Part shown: positions 45,813 to 56,900 of the stretch, piece after piece | Layout: each line of letters begins with the position of its first letter | Numbering within the stretch: the stretch's first letter is position 1 | Translations under genes and position numbers: made by a program | The notes under the pieces: generated by a model | Seen by the model: only the letters and a program-made list of their open reading frames with translations | Told to the model about the DNA's origin: nothing | Databases searched by the model: none | Assembly: GCA_963747255.1 (NCBI GenBank) | Contig: CAVVEG010000018.1 | Coordinates: forward strand, 1-64,000 | From: CAIYRG01 sp963747255 | Lineage (GTDB): Bacteria; Pseudomonadota; Alphaproteobacteria; Micropepsales; Micropepsaceae | DNA: 64,000 nt | Direction: 5' to 3'

Positions 45813-46772
45813 CGGACGATTGCGCTGGAATCCGGCTGGTCTGGCCCGTCGCGGCCATGACCGGAAACGGCGCAGGCCTTGGTGAATGAGGCGCCGAGCT
45901 AAAAAAATCTGCGCCGAGTAGTAGATCCAGAGGAGAACACTCGCCAACGCTCCGGCGGCTCCAAAGCTGGAAACCACTGTGCTCGTGCCAAGGTAGAGGC
46001 CAACCAGACTTTTGCCGCCCTCGAATGCAATCGCCGTCACCAACGCGCCGAAAAGGACATCTCCCCACTGCAGGGCATTGTCCGGAAGCACTTTGTAAAT
46101 TGCGGCGAACAGAGTCCAGGTCAGGACGAAGGAGACCACCATATTCAAGGCGGAGAAAAATGCCGCGCCGTACAGAAAATTCCGATCTATGTAGCCGCTC
46201 GCGGCGCTGACGCCGGCACCTATCACCAACGACACAATAAGCAGGAAGCCCAGCCCAATGACCAGCCCGACGCTTGCCACTCGGCCGCGCAGCAGACGGG
46301 AGATCGAGAATGCCCGATTTTCGACCTGCCAGATTGCGTTGAGCGCCGATTGCAGCTCACCAAAAACGCCGGACACGGTCAAAGCCAGAACGATGCCCCC
46401 GAGGATCAGCGCGACTGCCATTGGACCCGCTGTTGGAGGCGCTCTCGATCGCGGCCTGCATGAGCTTCGCGCCGTCCGAACCGATCAGCGAGGCCATATC
46501 GCTCACGATGGCGCCGCGCGCCGCCGCCTCCCGAATACCAGACCGGCTACCGCAATGACGATCACAAGAACCGGAATCACCGATGTCACGCCGTAAAACG
46601 CGATTGCTGCACCGCGCGTCAGCAAATCGCTTTCGACGTAATTTGTGACCGTGCTCCCCAGAATGTTCCGGGTGCGGCTGAACAGCCACCGCGCTCGCCC
46701 CGGAGGTCGCGGTGAGGCGTCGCCCGCCGAAGCAGCGTGCTTTGTTTCCGGTACCGTCGAGTGTTCACGCAT
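45786..46772 (-). pseudogene. YihY/BrkB-family membrane protein with two frameshifts
   Basis: The first part (46772 down) has YVESDLLTRGAAIAFYGVTS and VIPVLVIVIAVAGLVFG. After a break near 46525, AARGAIVSDMASLIGSDGAK and LMQAAIESASNSG follow. After another near 46415, VALILGGIVLALTVSGVFGE, LQSALNAIWQVENRAFSISR, LGFLLIVSLVIGAGVSAASG and SFGAAGALASVLLWIYYSAQ complete the protein. This is the order of the YihY/BrkB (formerly RNase BN) family, six-helix inner-membrane proteins of uncertain function. Confidence 0.82.
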
Positions 46773-47710
46773 TCACGCGCTGAGTTGTCCAAACTGAGGA
46801 GCGTCAGGATGATTTCGCCGATTGCCCCTGAAAACAGATGGTCATCCAAACGATCCCTTTCGCATAGCGTCAGAACCGGGGGCCATTCAAAAGAATACAA
46901 ATTCCCCAGGGCTACGGGCTGATTAATTTGGGTAGGCCGCCTCTATGGCAGTGGCTATTATGGCGGAGGTGGCGTTGATGTCGTCCCTGTCGTTCGTTCC
47001 AATTCCAGTTTTGGGCCCACTGGCTTCCTGCAGCGCAGGACCTTTTGAACTCCGGAACGCCCGGCACTGCGCGCCATTTTTTCGGAAAGGTATCAACGTG
47101 GCTGGCTTTACCCGATTTGGCAGACGAATATTCGTTCCATCGAGTTTGCAGATCCGCACCGAACTGAGAGCGCTTGTGGCCGATGAAAACGCTCGCGAAC
47201 GTTGTGCGGAATTCGAAGGATTGCGCGACAACGCCAGTTGGCAGGAAATCGTCGAGCACCGCAGCGGAACAGGCGCGGTTGTGACCGGCAAGAAAGCTGA
47301 AGTCTCTCATCCAATGCCCACTACCGGGGATTGAGCTGGGCGCTGCCCAGCGCGAGTTCGCGAATTCGACCTTCGGCCTGAAGCTGAGAAAGGATTGACC
47401 AGGCGTGCCTGGTCCTCAGTGGCGGCTTTCGCCGGTCATTTTGCCATTGTTCCAAACCACATTTGCTGGAAGGGCTTTGATGGGAACCGAAAAGGTCACC
47501 ACCTTGCCACTGGTAATTCCCCCCGCGACACCCCGGTGGTCAAAGTTAATCCAGATTGCTGTGGCGGCATCGGGTGGCTGATGCCGGGCGGCCCGACCCC
47601 GCTGAAAAAATCAGGACGCTGTCTCCTTGATCACGGCCCCCCTAACGCAATATTGTCTGACCTCCGAATATCGTCGCGTGAGCACCACTGCTCTACCAAA
47701 GGAGCCTTCG
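46773..47710. other. gene-poor gap
   Basis: About 940 bases. Frames of 120-200 codons occur on both strands around 46912-47334 and 47395-47997, but they overlap each other and show no signal peptide, membrane segment or recognisable domain. I accept none. A decayed gene at 46.9-47.3 kb is possible. Confidence 0.4.
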
Positions 47711-49444
47711 ATGACTGCCTCCCTGCGAATTCGAATTGGTCTTGCGAAATTGACCTTCGCCGCCATGGCGAGCACGAGCCTGCTGGCTTTGGCGCTCGTC
47801 GGAGCCCAACCGGCGATGGCTCAGAGCCATCGCCCGGCGGCGCTGACCGGCACGGTGTCCTCGCAGCAAGAAGGAAAAATGGAAGGCGTTGTGGTCAGCG
47901 CCAAGCGCCGCGGCTCAACCATCATGGTTTCGGTCAGCACCAACGCGCAGGGGCAGTACGCATTTCCGCAGGATCGGCTCGCCCCCGGCATTTATGACAT
48001 CACGATGCGTGCCGTCGGGTACACGCTCAAGCTGACAAGCGGCAGTGATCCAATCGGGCGAGCCCGCGCATCTCGACCTTCAGCTCGCGAAGGCCGCGCC
48101 GGATGCTCTCGCGCTGCAACTGACCAACAGCGAATGGATGCAAAGCGCGCCGGGCACTCCCACGGAAAAAATTGAATTGCTGCGATGCCTCGATTGTCAT
48201 GGCCTGCAGCGTCCGATGTTTTCGAAGGAAAATGCCGACGGGCATGGCGCAGACGGTGCGAGCGCATGGGCCTGCACACCGCGAATGCTTCGCCCAATTT
48301 TCCGTTCTTCCTGCAGACCGCGTCCGTGAGATTGAGCCAGCCGCCGACAAAGGTGCAGGAGGAATTCGGCAAGTATCTCGCCTCGATCAATCTCAGTTCC
48401 GGAAAAACGTGGCCGTATAAACTGCAAACGCAGTCGCGGCCGACCGGCAAATCCACCCAGGTCATCATCACGACCTATGATCTTCCCGATCAGGCTGCGC
48501 CGCATGACACACTACGGGACAAAGACGGGCAATGTCTGGTTCTCGGATTTCCAGCATCAGTTCATTTCGAAACTGGACCCGAAGACCGGCAAGGTCACGC
48601 GCTATCCGGTTCCCATATCGAAGCCCGGGTTTCCGACCGGCGGCCTGATGATCACGATGGATAAGGACGGAAACATCTGGGAAGCCATGATGGGGCAGTC
48701 GGAAATCGCCGAACTCGATCCGAAGACCGGAAAAATGTCCACCTATCTGGCGCCGGATTGGAACAAAGACGACACGCGATTCACCATGATCGACGCGCTG
48801 CATTCCAATGTCGACGGGAAATTGTGGGCCAAGACCAGTGGCGGCCCGGATCCCGGCCATGCCAACAAGCTGTATCAGTTCGACCTGACGACCGAGGACA
48901 TTCCACGAAGTCATGCCGCCGCCCGGAAAGCGCGACATTGCCGCCTACGGACTGGTCACCGACCTCGACAACAATGTCTATGGCCTCGACAACAATCCGA
49001 ACCAGACGCAGATCTGGCGCACCGACGCCAAGACGGGCGAGACGACTTATATCGACCTTCCGGTCGGCGTCGGCGGCGCGCGGCGCGGACATATCGATTC
49101 ACAGAACCGACTGTGGTTCTCGCAATTCCATGCCAACCGTTATGCCATGTATGACGCCAAGAACCACAAGATCAGAGCGTGGGAGGTGCCATTCCCATAT
49201 GCGGGCGCCTATGACGTCCAGTTCGACGACGTGAAATATGCGTGGGGCGCCGATATGAGCACCGATCTTGTGCAGCGGCTAAATGTCGAAACCGAACGAA
49301 TGGACGTCTTATCTCCTGCCGCTTTCGATCAATACGCGCCATATCGATGTGGAGAAGAGTTCAGACCCGAACGTGCTCTCCAGCATGTGGACCGAAGGCC
49401 AGCAGAACGGGAAGATTGTCCATATCGAGGCGCTGACACCTTGA
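47711..49444 (+). pseudogene. Vgb-like beta-propeller protein with haem motif, multiple frameshifts
   Basis: ATG 47711 has AAGGAG seven bases upstream. A signal peptide (MASTSLLALALVGAQPAMAQ) leads to a carboxypeptidase-regulatory-like domain (ALTGTVSSQQEGKMEGVVVS). In later frames come LQLTNSEWMQSAPGTPTEKI, ELLRCLDCHGLQRPMF (a complete CxxCH haem-c motif), then HTANASPNFPFFLQTA. Propeller blades follow (TKTGNVWFSDFQHQFISKLD, MDKDGNIWEAMMGQSEIAEL, AAYGLVTDLDNNVYGLDNNP, IDSQNRLWFSQFHANRYAMY), ending IDVEKSSDPNVLSSMWTEGQ. At least five frame changes (near 48045, 48250, 48505, 48905 and 49305) are needed. The intact protein, about 575 residues, would be a periplasmic streptogramin-lyase-like propeller fused to a cytochrome motif. 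Confidence 0.78.
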
Positions 49445-49464
49445 AGCCATGACGTAAGCGCGCG

Positions 49465-49499
49465 CTCGGCACCTCCCCGTGGTCGGTGGAGGTGCCGAG
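49465..49499. terminator. perfect 12-bp hairpin between convergent genes
   Basis: CTCGGCACCTCC (49465-49476), loop of eleven bases, GGAGGTGCCGAG (49488-49499). It lies 20 bases past the propeller stop and 65 bases past the HiPIP stop on the other strand. There is no T-run on the plus strand. Confidence 0.6.
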
Positions 49500-49563
49500 A
49501 GTAGCGAATCGGAGCGATTGAATCTCCGCGCGCAAATGCGCATACGGATCGACGAGATACTGC

Positions 49564-49867
49564 CTACTGGTGGGCGCCGCGATCGAGTGGAGAAAAGCTC
49601 GTAAACATTCGGCACCAGCCCATCGGGCTGATATCGCCCTCGACCAAAACACAACTCTTTGGAAACTGCGAAATACGGACAAGCGCCGCAGGCATCGTTG
49701 CCGTTCGGGTGGTCCTGATACCTGGCCGCCGGCTGCGTCAGTTTCTTCTGCTCCTGAGCCTTGTATTCCTGGGCGTCGGCAGCCGTGGTGGGGCCACCCG
49801 TTGCGGCAGCAGCGAAAACGCACATCGTTTTGATAAATGTCCGCCGTGATGATCCGGACTCTGGCAT
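49564..49867 (-). pseudogene. high-potential iron-sulfur protein (HiPIP), frameshifted
   Basis: ATG 49867 follows AGGAGG. A twin-arginine signal (SSRRTFIKTMCVFAAAATGG) precedes QPAARYQDHPNGNDACGACP and YFAVSK. One base off (near 49668), SCVLVEGDISPMGWCRMF supplies the last two cluster cysteines and the gene stops at 49564. All four Cys ligands of the 4Fe-4S cluster are present in the joined protein (about 100 residues). HiPIPs carry electrons in the periplasm. It may have served the neighbouring haem-containing propeller protein. Confidence 0.82.
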
Positions 49868-50169
49868 GATGTCCTCCTGGGTACACTGTCCCGATGATAT
49901 CCAAACTATGATGATGCGCCAAATGCTTGTGCAGAATCCTGTCGGGTCCCCGGCATTATCGGCCGGGCAAATCGGGATGGGATTGTGGACACGGTTTCAG
50001 GCGGCGCGGCGGTGGTGCATTCGGCACAACCCGCTTGCCGAGCCGTAGCTTGCGAAGCATTGGTGGACCCAACCGGGGTCAACCTGGCCACTGGATTCTT
50101 TGCATTTCCAGGCCATTTAAAGGCGTCCGCTTATCCGGGATCGGGTTGCCAAATACCAGGGAGCAAGGT
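49868..50169. other. gap without recognisable gene
   Basis: About 300 bases between the HiPIP start and the VOC gene end. A 61-codon minus-strand frame is present but has no recognisable feature. Confidence 0.35.
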
Positions 50170-50592
50170 TCACTTCCGCAGCGAGGGCGTATGGGTCATG
50201 CCCACCAGCAGACCTTCCGGTCCCAGCAGTCGCGTAACGGTCTGGCCCCAAGGTTCTTTTTGAGTGGCGACCAGCAAGTTATAGCCCTGCGCCTTCAGTT
50301 CGGCCGTGGCTTTTTCGATATCCCCTACGTCAAACTCGATCCAACCTTGTGGCACGGGGAGATTGCCGGGCCATTGATCCGAGCCAAAGCACGACGCAGC
50401 CGCCTGCGCCAGAGGCCACAGGGCAAAATGCTTAACGCCATCCAGCCCATCTGTATGGAGGTAGCCGTTGGTCTCTTCTCTAAACGACAGTCCCAGCGCC
50501 CCGGAATAGAACTTTCGGCTTGCGGCCGAGTCGCGGACGATCGGGCCAAAACCGGCGACGAATAACACGTCGATGTTTTTGGGCGTTTTCAT
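50170..50592 (-). CDS. VOC (glyoxalase/bleomycin resistance-like) protein
   Basis: 140 residues. ATG 50592 is preferred because AAGGAG then has good spacing; an ATG two codons earlier is too close. The paired beta-alpha-beta-beta-beta fold is seen in FGPIVRDSAASRKFYSGALG, GVKHFALWPLAQAAAS, GWIEFDVGDIEKATAELKAQ and PWGQTVTRLLGPEGLLVGMT. Substrate unknown; these proteins bind or isomerise small molecules, often with a metal. Confidence 0.87.
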   Translation of the reverse strand: MKTPKNIDVLFVAGFGPIVRDSAASRKFYSGALGLSFREETNGYLHTDGLDGVKHFALWPLAQAAASCFGSDQWPGNLPVPQGWIEFDVGDIEKATAELKAQGYNLLVATQKEPWGQTVTRLLGPEGLLVGMTHTPSLRK

Positions 50593-50753
50593 AGTCATAT
50601 CTCCTTTATCTCGCATCAGGCGCGCACGGGCAGTCCGTGGCCATTGGGGGCCGGCGTCCGAAAGCGCTTCAGGCACACACGAACAGCAATCAAATCCGCG
50701 ACCGGTATTTCCATAGCCATTCCCGAAAAACGGTCAGCCGCCGGGTGGGGCCG

Positions 50754-51038
50754 CTATGGATCCTCGACCGTTTCGGTTTCCCGTTTGCCGCAGGAAAGGC
50801 ACAGCCATTTCACCCGGTATGTTCGCGAGAGGTACAATTCCGGCCGCGCCCTTTGCCGGTCGCTAATGCGGAATTTCGGCTCACCGCACGAGGGGCATTT
50901 TCTGTACGGCGCATGGTCCGGGTTGTTGCCATGCCTTCTCCCGGATATTGCGATGCGTCGCATCCAATCCCCGAGTTCACGAGCGAAGCCTATCAGGCCA
51001 CTCTCGGCAGAATTCTGCAACATCGCCGATTTGTTCAC
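50754..51038 (-). CDS. small zinc-ribbon hypothetical protein, up to 94 aa
   Basis: The C-terminal half has two Cys pairs, YRKCPSCGEPKFRISD and VKWLCLSCGKRETETVEDP, which could bind one zinc. The N-terminal half (FARELGDWMRRIAISGRRHG) is less convincing and the start is uncertain. No known family; no strong ribosome site. Confidence 0.45.
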   Translation of the reverse strand: MNKSAMLQNSAESGLIGFARELGDWMRRIAISGRRHGNNPDHAPYRKCPSCGEPKFRISDRQRARPELYLSRTYRVKWLCLSCGKRETETVEDP

Positions 51039-51972
51039 TGACTTTCCCCGTCTGGCCTATATTTGGTGCTCGCCTTCGGAAAAGCGACCCGATCGAGGGG
51101 GCGCATTCATCTGTCCACGCATGGTCTTGCAGCCAGCCGTCGGCTCGTTAGCCGCCTCGGCTGCCGCGAGTGGTAGGCGGCGATGAGGCGGAACGCCGCC
51201 AAACATTTCCGTGCCGTTTGGCAGACGCGACAGCGCCGCTCCCAATTGCTTCGACAAAACCCTGTGTCCATCGCGTGCGCTTCTCCGGCGCGCTATGGGG
51301 ATTGCGGGCGGTTGCCTCGGCGGGATCAATTTTGTCTGCGCACGAACTCGAGCAACTTCTTGCCGGCTTGCCAGCCTTCGGCATGTATGCGGCTGAGTTC
51401 GAATGCGCCTGATACGGCCGGAGCGTCACTCAATCGGAGTCGATTCGGTCTGCGCGCCGTCCGCTTTATCGAGGAGAAAGGGAAGGCCCAAAATTACCGT
51501 CCTGGAGGTTACGCGTTTGGACACAGTTTCTCCAAATAACACGGCACTCGCCGGATACAACATCGCAGGAAGAACACGATGCGCCGCGCATCGCCAACGC
51601 TCGCGGGACGTGTTGAGTGCATAAATCCTCACAACGACGCCGAACATATAAATGGTCCGCCACACAGGGACTTACAAGGGCATGTGACGGCTGCAATTCG
51701 CAGGCAGTTCGCATCCAACACGCGAAGACGCAGTTTGTTCTTAATGGCCATTCGTTTCACTCAACTGAGAATGACGCCGGCTATTGACTCTCGTGTCCCG
51801 AATAGCCATTCGAAGGGTTCTGCCAAATCAACGATTCGCATCGCGCCGATCCAGATGGGCTGGGGCGATTGTCGAATCATCGCTGAACTGGACCCGCGCT
51901 GCCTGCTCTGCAGGAAATTCGCTGTCGAATTTCCAGTCACAGCGGCAGACGCCAAAAAGAAGGCAATAAGAA
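51039..51972. other. gene-poor gap
   Basis: Short frames on all strands, none with a domain. The frame that later encodes the GcrA-like C-terminus is open from 51579, but this part is not protein-like. Confidence 0.4.
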
Positions 51973-52256
51973 TGACAATCGACAACAGCCTGTCACCGAC
52001 TGGAACAGGCACCGCGTCCGGCGAGGATACAACGGCGCTGGGGCATCCGGGTCCTGTACCCGAAATGCCGGTGCGAAGAATGGCCGGGCGAAAGGTTGTA
52101 ACCACTGCGACCTTGACCAGTCGAACGTGCAGGTGGCCGATCGGGGATCCGCCCGCTCCGGATTTCCATTATTGCGGAAAGTCGCCGCAATCGGGCAGCC
52201 CGTATTGCGAGAGCCACGATCGTTTGAGCTATCAGCCTGTCAGCCGGCGAAAATAG
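51973..52256 (+). CDS. GcrA-like C-terminal domain protein, N-terminus missing
   Basis: The last 45 residues (CRWPIGDPPAPDFHYCGKSP, then QSGSPYCESHDRLSYQPVSR) match the Cys-rich C-terminal domain of GcrA, the alphaproteobacterial cell-cycle regulator that binds sigma-70. The helix-turn-helix and its basic linker, normally at the N-terminus, are absent; instead there is a Thr/Pro-rich stretch from ATG 51973. This is either a truncated gcrA copy or a stand-alone sigma-binding domain. A true gcrA would be expected elsewhere. Confidence 0.55.
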
Positions 52257-52701
52257 TAACGGATGCACAACCTGCCGAATCGGAGAGACCGATGAATTGC
52301 TACGTCGGCAGCAGGAACTCCGGGTGTATCTGACGAACAAATATCGCAAGCCCTGAAAAATTGAATTATGTTATCGGCACTGTCCAATGCACACCTGCGG
52401 AATCGGAGATATGACGGCAAAGTGGAGGATTGAGCTGAGCGAGTGCCAAAACGGGGGCCGCCATTGATGAATGATTATGTTGGCTATGCCATCCTCGTCG
52501 CAATCGCTGTGCTGGCTGCATGGGCGGCGACAACTGCACCGATGCCATTCTTCAATCGGTAACGTGCCGAGATTCTTCATCTGCGAAGCCGCCAGAATAA
52601 AATGGACATCACGGTTGTGCTGGCGACTGTGGCGGGAGAATGAGCCGTTGCCCGCGGGCGACTTCAAGAGCCCATTATCCTGTTAGACCAACTTCGGATT
52701 G
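52257..52701. other. gap with a short imperfect duplication and a doubtful micro-frame
   Basis: A segment of 23-24 bases starting ATGCAC and ending GAATCGGAGA occurs at 52263-52286 and 52387-52409. A 32-codon frame near 52468 (MNDYVGYAILVAIAVLAAWA) would make a one-pass membrane peptide but has little other support. Confidence 0.35.
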
Positions 52702-53490
52702 CTAGGGTATCTGCGCCGCGACGCATTTGTCCTGTAGCCGCCGGTAAGGGGTACTGCATTCCCATTCTTCGCCGGAATTGCCGATGTGAGCGTTCGCAGG
52801 CACAATCATGCGAGCGCAGGAAGTGGCGTCCTTGCTATAGCCCCAATCACATTTCCAACTTCCGCCGGTATCATCAAGGAAGCCATGTTCCGGAACGGTT
52901 ATGGGCTGGCACGACGCTCCGGTTCGCTGAAAGCCCCGCTCGCACGACCAGCTGGCTCCGTCGCGTTGCAGGAACCCGTTCGCCGGGACATACACGGCAA
53001 TACAGCTCTCATCAGCCACGCGAAATCCTCGCTCGCATTCCCAGCCGCGCCCGGATGGCGAGTCCACGCGATAGGCATTGGCCGGCATTGTGACAGCGGT
53101 GCAGGTTCCGTTTGTTTCGCGATAGGATCGGTCGCACTCCCATCCGCTGCGTCCGTAGTTGGACTCGGTTGAGTGGGCGTTTGTCGGGACACGTACCGCC
53201 AAGCAAGTCGCACCGTCCTCGTGGTAGCCGCGATTGCAATCCCAGCCACGTCCGAAATTTAAGTCCACTGAATGTGCGTTGGCAGGGATCGTGATGGCGG
53301 CACAAGCGCCGGCAGCCTCCCGAAAGCCGTAATTGCACGCCCAACCCCCGCCGTACGCGTTCGCATGTGAATTTTGCGGCGCCGGCAAGGCCTGGAGCTG
53401 TGCGAGGGCGCTCCCGGACAGGCCTGCAAGAAATGCAAGTGGCAGCAGGGGGCGAAGGTAACGAGCGCTGTTCGATTCCGGGTTTTTCAA
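52702..53490 (-). CDS. secreted seven-repeat cysteine-rich protein
   Basis: 262 residues from a TTG with AAGGAG six bases upstream. A signal peptide (LRPLLPLAFLAGLSGSALAQ) is followed by seven repeats of 30-35 residues with the pattern GW-x-C-x-RGY-x(6,8)-C-x-AV-x-VPANAH. Examples are GWDCNRGYHEDGATCLAVRV, GWECERGFRVADESCIAVYV and WSCERGFQRTGASCQPITVP. Each repeat has two Cys, giving 14 in total, so one disulfide per repeat is likely in the periplasm or outside. I know no function for this repeat. The gene has no operon partner. Confidence 0.78.
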   Translation of the reverse strand: MKNPESNSARYLRPLLPLAFLAGLSGSALAQLQALPAPQNSHANAYGGGWACNYGFREAAGACAAITIPANAHSVDLNFGRGWDCNRGYHEDGATCLAVRVPTNAHSTESNYGRSGWECDRSYRETNGTCTAVTMPANAYRVDSPSGRGWECERGFRVADESCIAVYVPANGFLQRDGASWSCERGFQRTGASCQPITVPEHGFLDDTGGSWKCDWGYSKDATSCARMIVPANAHIGNSGEEWECSTPYRRLQDKCVAAQIP

Positions 53491-53966
53491 AATTTTCTCC
53501 TTTGACCGCCCAAACGCGGCACGCCAATAGCTGCCGTTGCGGCAAGTCGATAGGCACTTTATGCATCGAGGTCGAAGGAGCGAGCGAGGCGCCGATGCTC
53601 GGTGTACGGCTCAATCCCTGTGGCGTGTTTGAACAGTTCGCGAGTCAGGAACTGCACCACCATCTGCCAGTATGACAGAGCCCCATCAGAATACAATGTC
53701 TGCTGCCGGTACGACGCCAGGACCTGGGTTGGGCGTGCCACGGCAAGGATGAGGTTGCGATCACGCGGATAAACGGCAGGACGCATTTTGCACCAACATT
53801 GCAAAGCGGGTAGTGTGGACCATATGGCCGTTGGAAATCCCGGCCCCATCTCTATCGAGGATTGGCTGTAGGCGGGAATGTCGCATGCGCGATCATCGCA
53901 TGTGCGCAGTCCCTCACCGGCGCGACGTTTGCGTCGTGAGGCCAATCGGGAATTACCATTTTGAAC
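53491..53966. other. gap upstream of the glucan synthase gene
   Basis: About 475 bases. A 128-codon minus-strand frame (53559-53945) ends in a stretch that looks moderately protein-like (YWQMVVQFLTRELFKHATGI), but it has no recognisable domain or ribosome site and I do not call it. Confidence 0.4.
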
Positions 53967-56900
53967 ATGTCATCGCCCCGACGGATGTTTGGAGTACCGA
54001 TCAGCCGGATTCAACTCGAACCGCCCATTCGTGCCGAGCTGTTCAGCGTCGAGCGGTTGGAGCAGCACGCTGAAAGCCTGGCCATCGCCCAACAGGCGAC
54101 GCTGAAGCGCGGACGCGGGCGTCTGCTGAGTCCGCGCCTTTACGACAATACGAGAGTTCTTACGGAAAGCTATCGCGCCATCGTTACCGCGACGTCGGCG
54201 CACCGGGCAATTACACCCGCGGCAGAATGGCTGCTCGACAATTTTCATGTCATCGACGAGCAGATCCGGGAGATAAAAATCGATCTGCCGGCGGGGTTCT
54301 ATCGCATGTTGCCCAAGCTGGCGGACGGGCCGCTTCAAGGTTATCCGCGCGTATTCGGAGTCGCGTGGGCGCTCGTCGCACACACCGACAGCGGTTTCGA
54401 CGTCGAGAAGCTAACGCGGTTTGTCGAGGCTTATCAAAAGGTCCAACCGCTCACCATCGGTGAACTGTGGGCGCTCGCCATCACGCTCCGTATTACCCTG
54501 GTGGAGAATCTCCGCCGGCTGGCGGAATCGGTCGTTGCGGGTCTTTCCGCAAGGCGCCTGGCAGACGCGTTGGCCGATGGCTTTCTCGGTGCCCAGGAGC
54601 CGGCCTCCGTGATTATTCAAAATCTCGATGAAGCGCCGTGGTCCGCCGCATTTGCCGTACAACTGGCGCAACGATTGCGCGATCGCGATCCCAACACGAC
54701 ACCCCCGTTGCGCTGGCTGAACGACAAATTGGGTGCAGAGGGCACGACAACCGACGCGATTGTGCGCGAAGAAGTTCAATGCCAGAGCGCGATGAACGTC
54801 ACCGTCCGCAACATAATTACCAGTATGCGCCTGGTATCGACCATAAACTGGACGGAGTTCTTCGAAAGCGTCAGCCCGGTTGACGCGGTGTTGCGCGGCT
54901 CCAGCGATTTCGCCTCCATGGACTTTCCGACCCGTGATCTTTACCGGCGCGCGATCGAGCAATTGGCGCGCCAGTCGGGCTGCGACGAAACCGAGGTCGC
55001 AACTCGCGCGCTTGCAGCCGCAAAACGGGCCGGCGCCGGACCCGGCGATAACCGCACCGTCTGCCGGGAATGTGACCCCGGATATTATCTCATCGCAAAA
55101 GGCAGGCATGCATTCGAAAAGGAATTGGGCTGCCGCGTACCCATCCGTACACGCCTCTTCCGCCTCAACTCCAATATCGGCGTGATGAGCTATGTTGGGA
55201 TGATCGCGATCGTCACGGCGGTTGTAATGGCGACTGCCCTGCTCGCCACATCCCATGCCGGGTTCAATAACGGGATGATTTTGCTGCTGCTCGCGATTGC
55301 CGGCGTAGTGCCCGCTTCGGATGTCGCCGTTGCCGTTGTCAACCGCGCGATCACGCGAAGGGTGGGGGCAAGGCTCCTGCCCGGGCTGGAGTTCCGGCAA
55401 GGCATTCCCGCGGACCAGCGCACGATCATCGTCGTGCCAACCATGCTCGCGAGTATTCCGGAAATTCGCAATCAGGTGGAACGGCTCGAAGTTCACTATC
55501 TCTCCAATCCGGACGAAAATCTTGTGTTCGCGATTTTGTCCGACTGGCGTGACAGCGAAACGGAGCATGATGCAAATGACGAGCCGCTTCTCGTCGAAGC
55601 GGCGGCGGGAATCGCAAAGTTAAACGCGCGCCATGGCGCTGCGGCCGGCCGGGATCCGTTCTATCTTCTTCATCGGCGGCGCCTCTGGAACGCCGGCGAG
55701 GGAAAATGGATTGGTTGGGAACGCAAGCGCGGCAAGCTGCATGAGCTCAATCGCCTGCTTCGGGGCGCCATCGACACCGGTTTTCTGAGCACCGGTAACC
55801 GCGCCGCTTTGCCGCCGTCCGGCATCCGTTATGTGATCACGCTCGACTCTGATACCCGGCTTCCGATCGGCGCGGCAAGGCGGCTCGTCGGCAAGCTTGC
55901 GCATCCGCTCAATCGTCCGCAGTTCGATCCGGAAAGCGGCATCGTCATACATGGTCACGGCATACTTCAGCCCCGCGTAACACCATCGCTGCCGGTCGGA
56001 GATGAGGGATCGCTTTATCAGAGGGTGTTCTCCGGCCCCGATGGACTCGATCCATATGCATTGGCCGTTTCCGATGTCTATCAGGATCTGTTCGAAGAGG
56101 GCTCCTATTCCGGCAAGGGAATCTACGACATCGATGTGTTCGAGACGGCTCTTGGCGGGCAGATTCCGGAGAGTACCGTTCTCAGCCACGATCTTCTCGA
56201 GGGCATATTCACGCGCGCAGGTCTCGCCACCGATATCGAAGTGGTCGAGGAATTTCCCTCCCGTTACAGCGTCGCCGCCGCGCGTCAGCATCGCTGGGTA
56301 CGCGGCGACTGGCAGCTGCTGCCATGGATATTCGGCTTTGGCCGCAGAACGCGCGACGGCGCGACGAGAACCGCCATCCCGCTGATGGGGCGCTGGAAGC
56401 TGCTCGACAATCTGCGCCGTTCGCTCTCTGCTCCGGCCGCACTTCTAACTTTCCTCATCGCCTGGCTGCTACCCGTTCCGGTCGCCGCGATATGGACGTG
56501 CTTCGTCGTGGTGACGATTGCGCTGCCGCCGCTCATCCCGGCCATTGCCGGGATGATGCCCCGGCGCGCGAGCATCTCCCTGCGCAATCACTTTCGCGCG
56601 CTGCGCCGTGATTTCGAATTGGGGCTTCTGCAAAGCGCCTTCCTGATCACTTTTCTCGCCCATCAGGCATGGGTGATGACCGATGCGGTCGGCCGCACAC
56701 TCTACCGCATATCTATCGGGCGGCGACATTTGTTGGAATGGGTAACGGCCGCGCAATCGAGCGACGACCTGCAGTTCGATCCGCGGGGAATCGCAGCGCA
56801 GATCGCAGCCGGTCTCTCCTTTGCCGCATGTATCGGGCTTGCTGTGTACGTCTCGGGACAGCATACTTGGCCGATTGCAGCGCCATTCGCAGCTTTATGG

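Noticed and set aside
46912..47334. Overlapping 120-130 codon frames on both strands
   Set aside because: They exclude each other, none shows motifs or a signal, and neither strand has a good start site.
52468..52563. 32-codon membrane peptide
   Set aside because: Hydrophobic but too short and without a convincing ribosome site or conserved neighbours; mentioned only in the gap entry.
53559..53945. Minus-strand hypothetical gene of 128 codons
   Set aside because: The last third is moderately protein-like, but there is no ribosome site, domain or supporting context.
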